Part shown: positions 10,733 to 22,165 of the stretch, piece after piece | How the letters are laid out: every line of letters begins with the position of its first letter | How positions within the stretch are numbered: the stretch's first letter is position 1 | NCBI GenBank assembly: GCA_011037195.1 | Contig: JAAEAF010004977.1 | Coordinates: forward strand, 48,645 to 112,644 | Origin: Triatoma infestans | Lineage: Eukaryota; Arthropoda; Insecta; Hemiptera; Reduviidae | Length of the DNA: 64,000 bases | Direction: 5' to 3' | Position numbers and translations under genes: made by a program | The notes under the pieces: model-generated | Told to the model about the DNA's origin: nothing | What the model saw: the letters and a program-made list of their open reading frames with translations, nothing else | Databases searched by the model: none

Positions 10733-11260
10733 GGAGGAGGAATAAAGTCACCCTTTGGTGGGTGCCAGGCATGTGACATTGAAGGGAACAAGATAGCTGA
10801 CGCTTCGGCAAAGAGAGGTGCTACATACCCGCTTCTAGGACCTGAACCTTTCTGTGGGGTCAGCGACCAGTTTCTCTTGGAAGAACTTAGTAAGATGGAG
10901 GAGGTAAAGAGGTCTCAACTCTGGAACTCTCTCCCTGGACTGCCAAAGGCCAAGATCTGCCTGGGAAATTATAACCAACGGAGATCGGAGATCTGCATTG
11001 ATCTTAGTAAGAATAAACTCGCGTTCTTGCGGGTTTCCTCACGGGGCATTGTCGACTCAGAGGACATCTGTCGAAGCTGGCGTTAGAGATTCCATTATAT
11101 CTCCTTGTGGACTGCAAAGCTGCCACCCAGAGAAGATTTAAAAACCTGGGTAGTTACCAGGAAGAGTAGGGGAATATACCCTCTCTAGAGCCCGTCAGGT
11201 TATTAGGATTCCTTAGGGATCCTTAATGGAGATGTTGTAGACGGTGTTCGCCTGGGACAT
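10733..11260 (+). pseudogene. RNase H-type non-LTR retrotransposon (family B), Pol C-terminus
   Basis: Translation gives EGNKIADASAKRGATYPLLG then PEPFCGVSDQFLLEELSK, the last RNase H catalytic block and spacer. The copy at 57241-58084 has EGNEVADTLAIEGAVSPLIG and PEPFCGVSDHVLLEE at the same place. The downstream non-coding-like tail (ATTCCTTAGGGATCCTTAAT) also matches that copy. Frameshifts occur after about 11085. The 3' tail is unclear; a C run at 11334-11347 follows. Confidence 0.7.
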
Positions 11261-11620
11261 CTGTTTGGGTGCTGTGGAAGCCTGCAACACTCAGGTGCAT
11301 AGCACAATAGATCGCAAAGGTTGCATTGCATCCCTCCCCCCCCCCCCGCACATATTATTGGTAAGTAATGAAATCAACGCGTGTTCTTTTGCTTTAAATC
11401 AGAACGTGCAAGCTTTTTTCCCTGTAACCCATGTTTGAAAGCGTGTGGAAATCTACAGCTGGTCAGAACTGGTTTTTCTCAGCTGGTCGCAACTGAAAAA
11501 AAATCTACATTGTTGAGATAATGGTATTTTATTTGCAAATACTCTATAACGATATGTATAACTTTGGCATAAAAAAGGAAAATTTTGTTACTTCCTAGCG
11601 TGAAGTTCATTTCATTATTC
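11261..11620. other. No recognisable feature
   Basis: Contains a pure C tract at about 11334-11347 and a short duplicated phrase CAGCTGGTC at 11456-11490. Nothing else is recognised. Confidence 0.4.
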
Positions 11621-11699
11621 AAATTATTATTAACAATTATGATATGGAAATCTGTGTACGTTGGTCTACAATTCTACTCTAGTTTATTATAATCAGAAT

Positions 11700-12595
11700 A
11701 ATTTTGTTCATTTTCTTAAATTTTCTCTTATTGCAATCGTGTCATATTTCTTCAAATATGACTATCCACAAAATACAAATTTTTAGGTCTTTATTACAAA
11801 ACAATGTTTTTAGCGAGTAATGTGTGTGTAATGAAAAGTCGTAGGAAGTTTAAACTTATTCCGTTTAAGTGCTACCTCCGCATCAGACACGAAGATTTCG
11901 GGAAATCGAAGTTAGACGTTATGAATGTTTTACGTTTCTCGAAAACAGCTCTAACGATTTTTTTTTTTTTTAACTTCATATTATACTATCTACAAGCATA
12001 AATACCTATCACTTTTATTTGCAACATTTTTCGGAGAAAAGTGATTTTTTTTTTTGGAGTTCTGGGGGGGGGGGGCAGTAGTTATGGTTTCCTTTAAAGT
12101 ACCACTTCAGTATAATATATGGTTTTACCACCTTAGAGGAATTGATGGAATTCCAAATTTGAAGAAAATCAATTAACTAGAGTGGGGTTTTACAGAATAG
12201 GTTTTTGAGTTTGTTTTTTTTTTTTGAATTTTGTTGAAATCGATTACAACGATTTTCTTTAAACTTGAAATGTTTGCTGCATAGATATAAATATATTATT
12301 ATTTGAAAATATTTTTCTAAAAATATTTATTTTAGAGAAGTGCGAGATTGGGAGGGTGGGTGTGGTCTTCCAGTTAGTTTAATTTAAATTTTCACAAGTT
12401 TTATTGGATTTGATTATATAGAGCCGCTTTATAGAAGGTAGCTCATGTATACAAGTTATAATCCCCACCACGATTCTTATGGCCAGCCCAACTAAACATT
12501 GTAACGTTGGAGTTTTAAAGAAAATGTTTTGATTAAATTGTATTAATTTAGAGTAAGGGAAAGTCACTGATGTGAGTGTTTTTCATCAGGATTTG
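11700..12595 (+). mobile_element. Diverged MOD copy
   Basis: Begins near TTTTCTCTTATTGCAATCGTGTC, retains the module text (CTCTAACGATTTTTTTT, TTTTTCGGAG, a G run at 12065-12074) and ends AGAGTAAGGGAAAGTCACTG then GTGAGTGTTTTTCATCAG. Confidence 0.65.
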
Positions 12596-13640
12596 ATTCG
12601 CGATTTTTTTCCCCGGAAAAATTGATTTTATGAAGGTTCTGAGGAATCCATTTCAATAAGCTTAGCTCTAAATTATCATTAGAAGTTTTGCTGGCAACTA
12701 ATACAGACAATGGCTGCTAGTTACAATATAGTCATCACCCTCCTTATAGCTTCTGTGATGGACGCCAGAAATATAAAAATATAATATTTCATTTGAAATT
12801 ATCAAAATTATGAAGAAAATGTAACATTCGCTGGCAAAAGGGACTATTCAGGTAGAAGACCGCCATTGTCATGGAACTCTGTTCATAGAACTCGGTTAGC
12901 ATTGTCTACCCCTTCTAACAGGGGAAGATTTGTACTAACAATTAGAAGGCATTCTTTAAGAACAGTCTAAACTAGACATTCTACCAGTAAACATCAGCGC
13001 CAGTCATAAGTTAAAACATAGCTAGTTTCAGTATATTAATAAACATATTATTGTGTTATTGTAAACTATTTAAATTTCTTTAAAGATAATATATTTAATT
13101 TAATCTACCAGTGTTTTCTTAAATATTTCTTATTACTTCTCTTCTCTTTGAACATACACACAAGCCCTTTACAAAACCGCTCATGCCACAAGCTATTACT
13201 ACAAATACACTATCACCAACGACATTTCACTTCTTATGACAAAGAAATTCAACAGTATAGTTGTTAGTATATGGAACTGCACCAGAAAATCCATTGGAAA
13301 AAACACTTTGGAAGTTATAATAACACAATTGCCGTTATAGATTATTTGTTTTTTTCAATATACTACTGACTATAATACAACATCTTGATAATACACATTC
13401 CTTTATCAAGGATAAAGTTTACAAGTGCGCTAGTTGTGTTTGGGTAATCCTAAGTAAAATAAAGTGAAAGTTTTTGTCGAAATATTGTAATTGTTTCTGC
13501 CTTTAGCAATATGCGGTATTGTTTTGATTTCCTTTTATTTTCAAAATATAGTTTTTGTTCACTTTTTGTGTGATTTTTGTTTCATTCATGTTATTGTTTT
13601 GGAACGCCCCTCACTGTGGATAGGTTAATAGTTTTTACCT
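12596..13640. other. No recognisable feature
   Basis: AT-rich; no frame over 60 codons with a motif and no relation to other repeats in the window. Confidence 0.5.
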
Positions 13641-13649
13641 ATTAAAAAA

Positions 13650-14362
13650 ATCTGGTGTGAAACAATCACACAACTTTCTCTTACTCCTGTTCTCAAAATT
13701 ATAATTGACAAATTTTGTAGTTTGTGTACCAAATTTAACGAAATTCGTCGAAAACTGAAAAACCGGTCCAGTAAAAGCGCACTTCCGGTTTACTAAATTT
13801 CTTAAAACGGAATTTTGGCCATCTATTTATTTCTAATTAATTTTGTTTGGATGATAGAATTGTACTCGTATAATCAATTGTGATAGCATTTTAGAGAAAA
13901 ACATAACCCCACCTGTCCCTCAAAAGTGCTCTTAAATTCATTTTCCCGGAGAAATGTTTCAAATAAAAGTTGTAGCTCTTTGTATGTGTGGTTGATGTTT
14001 TAAGTTTAAAGAAAATCGTCGAAGCCATTTTTGAGAAAATCGCAAAAAAGTAAAAAATCCAAAGTAAAGTGATACTTCCGATTGAGGAATTTTGACAGAT
14101 AACGTACTGTCAGATCCCATGGTGATACCGAAACGGAATATCAAGTTTCAACTTTCGTTTTTGAGCTATGTGTTCACATACTTACATACGACATCCACAT
14201 ATGTACATACACACACACACACACATACACAGACCGTTTGCTAAAAACCACTTTTTTGGACTCAGTGGTCCTCAAAACGGATATTTCCGGTGAAAACTCG
14301 ATATCGAAAATTTGACACGATTACAATACTTCCTCTTATTAGGAGTAAGAGAAAGTAAAAAT
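13650..14362 (-). mobile_element. MOD copy with two modules and both ends
   Basis: Inverted copy running from TCTGGTGTGAAACAATCACAC to AATACTTCCTCTTATTAGG, AGTAAGAGAAAGT. Module closers (inverted ACTTCCGGTT and ACTTCCGATT) lie at about 13780 and 14085, so one of the three modules is missing and the copy is about 0.71 kb long. The microsatellite (CA)n is at 14210-14230. It preserves both termini. Confidence 0.8.
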
Positions 14363-15150
14363 TTATTTTTGATTAAGGAAATAATGATTTAATCTTTTGG
14401 TATTTCCGATATAATACTAGCATAGAATTATAAAGTGTAAAAAGTAATGTAATGCCTATTTGTTCAGACGGAACTTAAGCATTTAATTATAAATAAGCCG
14501 CTTACATATATACGTAATAATAGTTACAATTAATTGCACCAAATGCACCATAATTTTTAACATTTCAATGATTATAATCCCCAACGTAAACAGTTTATTT
14601 AGTCATATTTTGGTCATTAAAGAAATACATTAATCTTTGAGAGCAAGTATAAATTATATGAAAAACATACATATATATTTTTCTACGCTCTATAGTAGTT
14701 AAAATAGGGTGGTCTTATATGGGACAAAAGTCTGTAATGAGGTAGTTGAAATGATTTAAAGCTGGTTAAGGGTGCTTATTCTAAGGGAGGCGACAAATGG
14801 CTGAAAATAAGAAAATACTTCCTAATTTGTGTGTTCTATTTTTTTTTTTTTTTGATGTTTTATGTTTTTTCGTCTGCAGTAATTTTTGTTTGAAAATAAA
14901 TTAGGTAATTCTTGTGTAATAAATAATATGAAAAAGAAATATTTAATTGCGACAGTTTTTAGTAGTGTACTTGTTCGAATATGAATTCAGATTGGTAATT
15001 AGTAATTACCAAGTAGATCCCAGATCATCAACTTTCTAAACTGGCTGTTCTTCTTCAGCAAGATGGAGTTTTATGTTAAAAAAGTTGTATATTTGAAGTT
15101 ACAAACTTGAAAACATATTTTTTATAGATTTACTTATTGTCTGTGTAACG
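14363..15150. other. No recognisable feature
   Basis: AT-rich; nothing identified. Confidence 0.5.
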
Positions 15151-16114
15151 GCAAAGAGAAGCTCAGCAACCAAAGAGAGTAAGAGAAGCTCAACCACTCT
15201 CTCGGACTGAAGTGGGAGAAGCTGTATAAATATAGCCGAAGGACAGTCCATAAAAAATAATTGGGAACCAACTTAATAATTATGGTGTCCCCTCTGGTTG
15301 GTCTGAAACGGACAAATTGGAAATTTTAATACTCAAATAACTGGTCCCGCAAAAATTTATTTCGACACATTTAAGAATCAATGTGCAAATAATAATGTCC
15401 CTTTAAACTATCAGAAGGCAATAGAAAATCTGATCAACAGATTCAAGAAAGAAGAAACTCCTATAATCCAATTACAACAAATAACTAGTCTACATCAAAA
15501 TCCCAATGAAACGCTCGAGGCTTTCTCTGACCGCATCAAGCATATTTCCACGTTATTGCTGTTTAAAGTGCAGGAAAACCCATTGCTAACCCTGTAAAAT
15601 TTAGTAGACAAATTAGCAATCGACGCCTTATTAAATCCTTACTGGATTCAATCAAGGCTCAGGTCCAAATTAAACTTCCTAGAACCGTCGATGAGGCGCA
15701 AGCCTATGCCACAGCATTTAGGGACATACAAAATTCAGAACCATCGCAAGGTTGTATATTTGCGATGAAAAAAAGAGATACTCCCAAAGAATCCGCGGAA
15801 AAACCGCCATCGCCTTATAACATTGTGCTGGTATGCACTGGCACAATGAGTGCAAAGAAAAATTCCAAATTGTAACATCGCGACGAAAACGAAACGTAGT
15901 TTCAAAACCACCGTCGCCATGCAAATTCTGTGAAGGTAACCACTGGAATCGCGAATGTAGTAATAAAAATCGAAGTCAAACGTGCACTAGTTTTGGCATA
16001 TGCAACAGCAAAGAGAAGCTCAGCAACCAAAGAGAGCAAGAGAAGCTCAACCACTCTCTCGGACTTGAGTGGGAGAAGCTGTATAAATTAGCGACGGACA
16101 GTCCATAAAAAATA
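15151..16114 (+). mobile_element. Deleted LTR element: gag between two direct LTR pieces
   Basis: Bases 15151-15259 and 16008-16114 are direct repeats (GCAAAGAGAAGCTCAGCAAC to GGACAGTCCATAAAAAATA) 857 bp apart, each with TATA-like CTGTATAAAT. They enclose only gag-like sequence, so the Pol region has been lost and gag abuts the 3' repeat directly. The true LTR ends, primer-binding site and target duplication are not clear. The second piece may extend downstream past 16114. Confidence 0.6.
15290..16000 (+). pseudogene. Retrotransposon Gag remnant with zinc knuckle
   Basis: One frame reads NETLEAFSDRIKHIS at 15504-15548, the conserved capsid segment (ET-E-FADR-like) of Ty3/Gypsy and BEL Gag proteins, followed by stops. 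A second frame carries CKFCEGNHWNRECSNK at about 15920-15967, a CX2CX3HX4C nucleocapsid knuckle of the spacing common in BEL/Pao-type Gag. The frame then runs into the downstream LTR piece. The superfamily is undecided between Gypsy and BEL. Confidence 0.6.
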
Positions 16115-17030
16115 CAGTTAAACACAGTGGAAATTAGTTCAGTACATCCAATCGCTACGTGTTATTCTCTTACCACTCAACCTTAAACATTCATCCATTG
16201 TAAAGTCCAGGCAGTCTGTGTCTATTTATTAATATATCAGTTAACCAGTGTTAACCAAGTCTTCTTCTCAATTCATCTACCGTACCTAAATTCTCTCCAC
16301 CGAACATATCCATTGTAGTCTGCTTTTCTAATTTTGCATTATGGTCATTCTGAAAATGTATTTCATTTAACCTATTAAATTTATTATTTTTATTATTTGT
16401 TTGCAGGAGTAACGTTAGGTAAGCGGAGTGTATGTCTGGAATGGAAGTAATTTATTGTCTGAATGGGGAATAAATGCTTAGAAATTATACTTCATAGATT
16501 TAATCTTGTCTAGTAATGCGGTTCCTCCCAGGAATATCGATTAATGGAAGGAAGGAGGTTAGATTGGTGTCGTAAGATGTAATGAATCTGTAGGAATTGA
16601 CGTTATTAGTAGAATAGTCCTTTCCAAAATATACAGTCGTTTGAGAATAAAGTATAAGTACATACATGCTGGCTTTTGAATTAACACTTATAAAACAGAA
16701 TCCACTTTTGTAATAGTCATAGAAAGCTCAGTTCTATTGTTTCATATTTTTCCACAACAAGAATAAATCAGATTTTCTTAAAAGTTGCAATTTCTACTAA
16801 ACCTTTAGTTCCCTTGATTCTCACCAGATGAGGAGAACTTATATAATACTGACGCGATATTATACAGGGAAGCCTAACATCTCAGCTTGGCTAAAAATCA
16901 ATATTTCCCAATATGTTTAAATATTTTGAAATAAAAGCTTATATCACGAGAATGCACAAAGATAAAATTTAATTTACAAAGGCTATTTTTTCGTAACTCT
17001 CTTTTTTTCCGGAATTTTAAAATATATCAT
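16115..17030. other. No recognisable feature
   Basis: AT-rich; may contain more of the 3' LTR up to about 16320, but no second copy exists to define it. Confidence 0.4.
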
Positions 17031-17034
17031 GAAA

Positions 17035-18032
17035 TTTTTACTTTCTTTTACTCCTAGTAATCGTGTCAAATTTTCGATATCGAGTTTTCACCGGAAATAT
17101 CCTTTTTGAGGTCACCTGAGTTCAAAAAAGTTGTTTCTAGCAAATGGTCTGTGTGTTTGTGTGTGTACAGCATGTATGTGAATAGCATAGCTCAAAAACG
17201 AAAAACCATGGAAAGTTGAAACTTGATATTCCGTTTAGGTATCATCATTGGATCTGACAGTACGTTATCTGTCAAAATTCCTCAACCGGAAGTACCACTT
17301 TACGAGTTTTTTTTTTACGTTTTTGCGATTTTCTCAAAAATGGCTCTGACGATTTTCTTTAAACTTGGTGTATCAACTACACATACAAAGAGCTACAACT
17401 TTTATTTGAAACATTTCTCAGGGAAAATTTATTTAAGGGCACTTCCGGGGGAGGGGTGGGGTTTAGGTTTTCTTCTAAAGTGCTATTTCAGTTTATTAGA
17501 CAATTCTGCCTTCTTAATAATGTTAATTAAAATTAAATATGTTGTTGAAATTCCGAGTTTGAAAAAGATCTGATAACCGAAAGTGCGTTTATTTTAACAC
17601 TTTACTAGATGATTTATTCTCTTTTTCGCAATTTTCTCAAAAATGGCTTCGACGATTTTTTTTGAAACTTCATGTATAAACCAAACATGCAATGATCTAC
17701 ATCTTTTATTTAAATCATTTCTCTGGGAAAATTCATTTAAGGGCACTTTTAGGGGAGGGGTGGGGTTAGAGCTTCCTCTAAATTGCTGTCATAGTTGATT
17801 ATACAATTTGATCATTCAAACAAAATTAATTAGTAATAAATAGATGGCCAAAATTCCGAGTTTTAAGAAAATTAGTAAACCGGAAGTCGCGCTTTTACTG
17901 AACTGTTTTTTTTTTTTCAATTTTCGACGAATTTCGTTAAATTTGGTACACAAACTATATAACATTTGTCAATTATAATTTTTTGAGAACAGGAGTAAGA
18001 GAAAGTTGTGTGAGTATTTCACACCAGATTTG
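17035..18032 (+). mobile_element. MOD, near-complete reference copy
   Basis: Runs from ACTTTCTTTTACTCC to GGAGTAAGAGAAAGTTGTGTG and AGTATTTCACACCAGA. Module closers AACCGGAAGTACC (17283), AACCGAAAGTGCG (17575) and AACCGGAAGTCGCG (17878) are about 292 and 303 bp apart. Module starts (TGGCTCTGACGATTTT at 17341, TGGCTTCGACGATTTT at 17644, TTTTCGACGAATTTCG at 17930) keep the same period. Each module has a purine-rich GGGGGAGGGGTGGGGTT-like patch. The frame 17223-17573 follows this repeat and is interrupted in all other copies, so I treat it as non-coding. Confidence 0.85.
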
Positions 18033-18172
18033 TTTTTAATTTGATGGGGGCGTTGGGTGAAGTTGTTCGTATCCGAGATTATTCTCACTTGCTCCCCTGG
18101 ATATTCAACTAAACGAAGAGTGTGACGTAGAGTGGCTGAGAAGTCGAAACAATGTCGTAGGGAAAAAACAAT

Positions 18173-18530
18173 TTTGGTTTAATGAAGTTATCTCCCTCTT
18201 TGTTTCTACACACATGTTTTGTTTTTATTTACTCTTTATTTTGTAAACAAACTTATAATTAGAATTGGAAAAAGCCTAAATAATATTTGTAGAAGCCTAA
18301 GTTTACAGCGTAAGTAAAAGTAAACTTTTATCTGAATTTGATTATGTATTGTTAATATTTTGTACAATATTTACGTATGTATATAATTTAATTTCGTATA
18401 ATTTCACTGCTAATAACAAGTTTGTTAAGTAAAGAGTAAATAAAAACAAAACACGTGTTCATATATAGAGAGTGAGAGAGCGACAGAGTAAGAGAGAAAG
18501 AAAAACGTCTTCATTAAACCGAAATGAATG
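18173..18530. mobile_element. Foldback/MITE-like element
   Basis: Inverted arms: GGTTTAATGAAG at 18176 pairs with CTTCATTAAACC at 18507-18518, and TGTTTTGTTTTTATTTACTC (18214) pairs with GAGTAAATAAAAACAAAACA (18435). Arms of about 85-115 bp with a unique centre. No target duplication was identified. Confidence 0.55.
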
Positions 18531-18659
18531 TAGCATGTGCTTAATCCAATAATACTGAATTGGGTAAGAACAACTTCCATTTGAAATAAGAAAGGTAGTT
18601 CCGAAATCCGCCATTTCGGAGTACTTAAAAAAATTTGTGAAAATATATTTGAAAATTTC

Positions 18660-18900
18660 AGACAAAATTTACTTATTTATTAATTTTATTTTGGTAATTT
18701 ACTTTTTGTCTTCAAGTTGAGGTGGGTGTTGAAACGGAAATGTAAATAAATATGCAACCTATATATAATATAAATAAATATGAAATATATATACCAAGTT
18801 TAATAAAAAGGTTAGGACTTTTTTCGAGAAAATCGCTAAAAGATAAACAAAGAAAATCTGATGTGAAACACTCACATGACTTTCTCTTACGCCAATTTAC
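18660..18900 (-). repeat. Fragmentary MOD 3' portion
   Basis: Module text (TTTTTCGAGAAAATCGC) leads into the inverted 3' terminus TCTGATGTGAAACACTCACA and GACTTTCTCTTAC at 18858-18890. Confidence 0.5.
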
Positions 18901-19290
18901 ATAGTTACACATAGTTATCGGACTCTAATATTACAACGCTTCTTCTTATTATAATTTATTTGTTTAATTACACTAATAATTAGTTCGATTCTTTTTTTTT
19001 TTTTTTATTGCGAGAAACTAGATTTTGATTGCAATAGCTCATGGCGTAGATTCCCATCTTTAATACTTTAATATGCTACACCTATGATCTCCAGATCTCT
19101 CCAGATCTAAGAAAAGCTTTTTGAAACTGAATATTATGAATTTCTTGAAGAAAATTTTGTGGGTGTTTAACATCAATTTTATTTTGTTCCATTAGTATAA
19201 ACGGCCAAATACAAAATGGCGGACTTACATTGCATCTTACAGTTTTGCATTATTATCTTATGCTTTCTTTTTCAATAATGCAATGAAATT
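18868..19290 (-). repeat. Repeat Y, single arm with MOD-type terminus
   Basis: After the MOD-type terminus the text matches the palindrome at 3700-4515: TTATAATTTATTTGTTTAAT, AACTAGATTTTGATTGCAAT, and AAATACAAAATGGCGGA at 19205-19221. Confidence 0.6.
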
Positions 19291-19349
19291 GCTGCGGTTT
19301 TTCTTTATATCTCACATTATTTTTTTTTTTATAACTTTTTTTATTGAAT

Positions 19350-21680
19350 GTTTACAACTATTCTATAAGGAGCAACAAGTAAATGTGATGAATGAACAAT
19401 AGCGTGATCACTGGATGGCCATCACTAGTCGACCAATTGGTCACTTGGCCAGCGGCCCCTCAGCCGTCTGTGAAGATTAGAAGAAAGTGTCATTGAAGAT
19501 AAATTTGCAGCTAAAGGGTTAGGATGTGATAGGAGTTTTTGATGGAAGCTATTTTAACGAGTTTTGGCCAGTCCAGAAACGAATGAAATTTTGAGGTCAT
19601 TGTGGATAGTGAGATTTCTGACAAAAAAAAGGGTGCGTTTACGATATGGCGGAAGATCATAGATTGTAGGGTCTGTATTAAGTTAATGTTTGATGGTTTT
19701 GCAGTTCCGTAAAGTTCGAGTCTGTAAGTCCATATGGGAGCCAAAAGAGATAGATACAGTCGCCGGTTATTGTAGAGTGTTAGTTTTGAGCGTTGGTCGA
19801 GTAGTCCCTTTAGGAGCTTGTATCTGTTATTCAGTTCAATGCGTTTAACTGCATTAATTGGGGATTCCAAGTAAGTCGCTTGTCCAGGTACAGTCCAAGG
19901 TAACGCACATGGTCTGCTGAGGGATCAGGTGAGCTATAAGTAGACAGGAGCAAGAGTTATCGTTTTACTGTAAAGACTATGTACTTTGATTTCTGTGGGT
20001 TGATTTTTATTCGCCATTTTTAAAGCCAGGATTCTAAAGAATTCAGGTGAGTTTTTAGAGAGCGAACTGCCAGAGAAGGATCAGTATGTTAGAAAGGAAG
20101 AAATTGCCATGAATTACTTGGAAGGATCGGTCTGTGAGACAGGAGTTAAGAATGAGATAGTAAGTAGTGTTAAATATAAGTAATAATATAAATTTGTGGA
20201 AAAATATGTTTAGTACCCTTATTCATTGATTACAATGCGAATTGGATAATAATATTCAGTTGAAAATAATAGACAGCAGCACTCATCCATTTTATAAAAC
20301 ATTATAGTTTAACTTGTTAGATAAAATGTATATAAGAGAAGATCAATCACTTCATACGACCAGGTGGTTGTTTAAAATTAGAGGTGATCTCTTGCCGTTA
20401 CGATATAAATTCTTTAAGTCGAGCGACTTAGAGTGTACACTGTGCGATCAAGAAGAGAATGAGGATCTGTACCATTTTCTGGCGGTCTGCCCAGCATTGG
20501 CGAAATTCGCCGGGTTTGGTTTGGATCCTCGTCGCTCTGTAGAAAAATGTTAATAGAATACCGGAACGGTAAAGATTGGGTTGCGCTAGAAGGATATTGT
20601 AAAGCGGCGTTCGCCCGTCGAGTATCGCTCTCTGGTTGAAATATTAACTACCTGAATCCTTTCTCAGTAAATAAAGAAAAATTTATTTGTTATTTATTTT
20701 TACTTTTTGTTTAAAAGGAAAAAGAGAGAGAGAGAGGAAAAATATATACATACAAATACAAATCGTAATTAATTAATCGTAATTTGTAAATATAATTAAT
20801 AAAAATAGTAGAGTCAGGGTAAAATTCAAATAAAATAATTTTAAATAAAAATCTTTTTAAATTTTGATGTCAGATCAATAATTTTGATTAAGAACAAAAA
20901 TTTTCTATATCTCACTAATTATATAACAAATCAAAAACTTTAATATGTAATTGATAATTTCTTACAAAACAGACTCCACGCACGGTCATTGAGACCATGT
21001 TGTTGTCTTTATTACATTAGTTATTTACAAATTATTTTAGTTCATCATTATCATTATTTTTGTATTTTTATTTTCACAAAAGAGTGTATTGTGTTATTTT
21101 GAAATAAAGACTTTCTTCTTCTTTATAAGTAGTGGGTAGACAGCGCTTGAGTTTGTACAACAATCCTTCATGCCATACCCTGTCGAAAGCTTGAGAGACA
21201 TCTAAGAATACGCCGGCACAGAACTGTTTTAGTTCAAGCGAAGTAGGATGGTATATACAACACGATGAGCTTGTTGGATGGTAGAGTGACAGCAGCGGAA
21301 ACCGAATTGATGGTTTATTATTATCTTCAGTGGTTCAATAATCTTTAGAAGGCGAGGTAGAAGGAGTCTTTTAAATATTTTTCCTAGGATGGGAAGGAAG
21401 TTAATGGGACGGTAGGAAGAGGGCTGATGAGTTGGTTTTTTGGGTTTTGATATCATTCTAATTGTAGAGAATTTCCAGAGAATAGGATAGTAGGTAATTC
21501 CTAGTATATAGGTAGTAATGAAAATTATTGCTTTTTTAGGTAGTTGGTGAATATTTGAGCTGTAATTGATCATTACCAGGGCTTTTTTTCTTGGGAAGAT
21601 TGATAATAATCAGTTTGACTTGATTGGATGTATATGCGTTGGGAGGAAGTGAAAGAGGTAAAGGTGTGTTTAGTTCATCG
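19350..21680 (-). pseudogene. Jockey-like reverse transcriptase remnant
   Basis: Minus-strand order from the 5' side: KSPGNDQLQLKYS (RT start, about 21590), PSSYRPINFLPILGKIFKRL (RT block, 21430), FLDVSQAFDRVWHEGLLYK (catalytic-Asp block A, 21170), then the nested insertion, then LTDRSFQV (20130). The GVPQGS and YADD blocks are deleted. It resumes with VRYLGLYLDKRLTWNP (about 19880), the frame 19870-19511 with LLAPIWTYRLELYGTAK, and ends HRRLRGRWPSDQLVD near 19420. This order and C-terminus are Jockey-like, without RNase H. Frameshifts and the lost catalytic centre make it dead. Confidence 0.8.
20170..21125 (+). mobile_element. Nested non-LTR element inside Jockey, TSD TAAGTAGTG
   Basis: TAAGTAGTG flanks the insert at 20161-20169 and 21126-21134, and removing the insert rejoins the Jockey frame. 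The plus-strand frame 20314-20553 holds CTLCDQEENEDLYHFLAVC, the Pol C-terminal Cys/His cluster, and a second frame continues AFARRVSLSG to a stop. A purine run follows at 20722-20740. The 3' end is an AATAAAG signal with a CTT-rich tail (21112-21124). Most of Pol is missing by 5' truncation. Confidence 0.7.
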
Positions 21681-21690
21681 TTAATTTCTG

Positions 21691-22165
21691 ATATCTCACA
21701 TTAATGATATAAAGCAGTAAATATTATGTTAGAAATAACTTGATTTTTAAAAAAAAAAAAATTATATTGCACAATTCGATAATTTATAGAATACCTAAGG
21801 AGGGAAAATTAGTACAAAAATTATAAACTAGATTTTTCATAGATTTAATAAGTTATAAATAAATAGCCAATCACAGTGTAGAAGTAAAGGTATCAAACAT
21901 GGGCTTGGCCAACAGGATAATTCTAAATTTCTGATTCGCTTAGCATACACCCTCATTTCACACCTTCTCTTCTACACTGTGAATGGCTAATTATTTCTTT
22001 GAATAAAGCAGTTTAGTATTTTTTAACCAATTTTCCCACCGTAGGTATTTTATAAGTTATCGAACCGCGCAGTAAAATTTGTTTGATAAAAAAATGCAAA
22101 AACTCAAGTTATTTCTAACATAACTTTTTGTTTTATATGATTAATGTGAAATATAAAGGAATTTC
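21691..22165. repeat. Palindrome interrupted by the Jockey insertion
   Basis: The left arm (19295-19319 plus 21691-21895) and right arm (21960-22165) are inverted copies; shared blocks include TATGTTAGAAATAACTTGA and TTCACAGTGTAGAAG-type text. The centre is GGGCTTGGCCAACAGG. The Jockey element landed in the left arm. Right of the palindrome MOD text begins immediately. Confidence 0.6.

Larger units (their letters stand above)
19320..21690 (-). mobile_element. 5'-truncated Jockey-like element, TSD 13 bp, itself interrupted
   Basis: ATATCTCACATTA occurs at 19307-19319 and at 21691-21703. The poly(A) tail is the T run at 19320-19331, so the element lies on the minus strand. It is interrupted at 20170-21125 by a second non-LTR element and lacks part of RT near 20090. 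The coding content is described in the next entry. Confidence 0.8.

Noticed and set aside
17223..17573. 116-codon frame with an ATG inside MOD, resembling shorter frames at 14144-13959 (minus) and 46760-46966
   Set aside because: The shared protein text only reflects the shared repeat. Frames break at different places in each copy, run through T and G homopolymers and show no domain.
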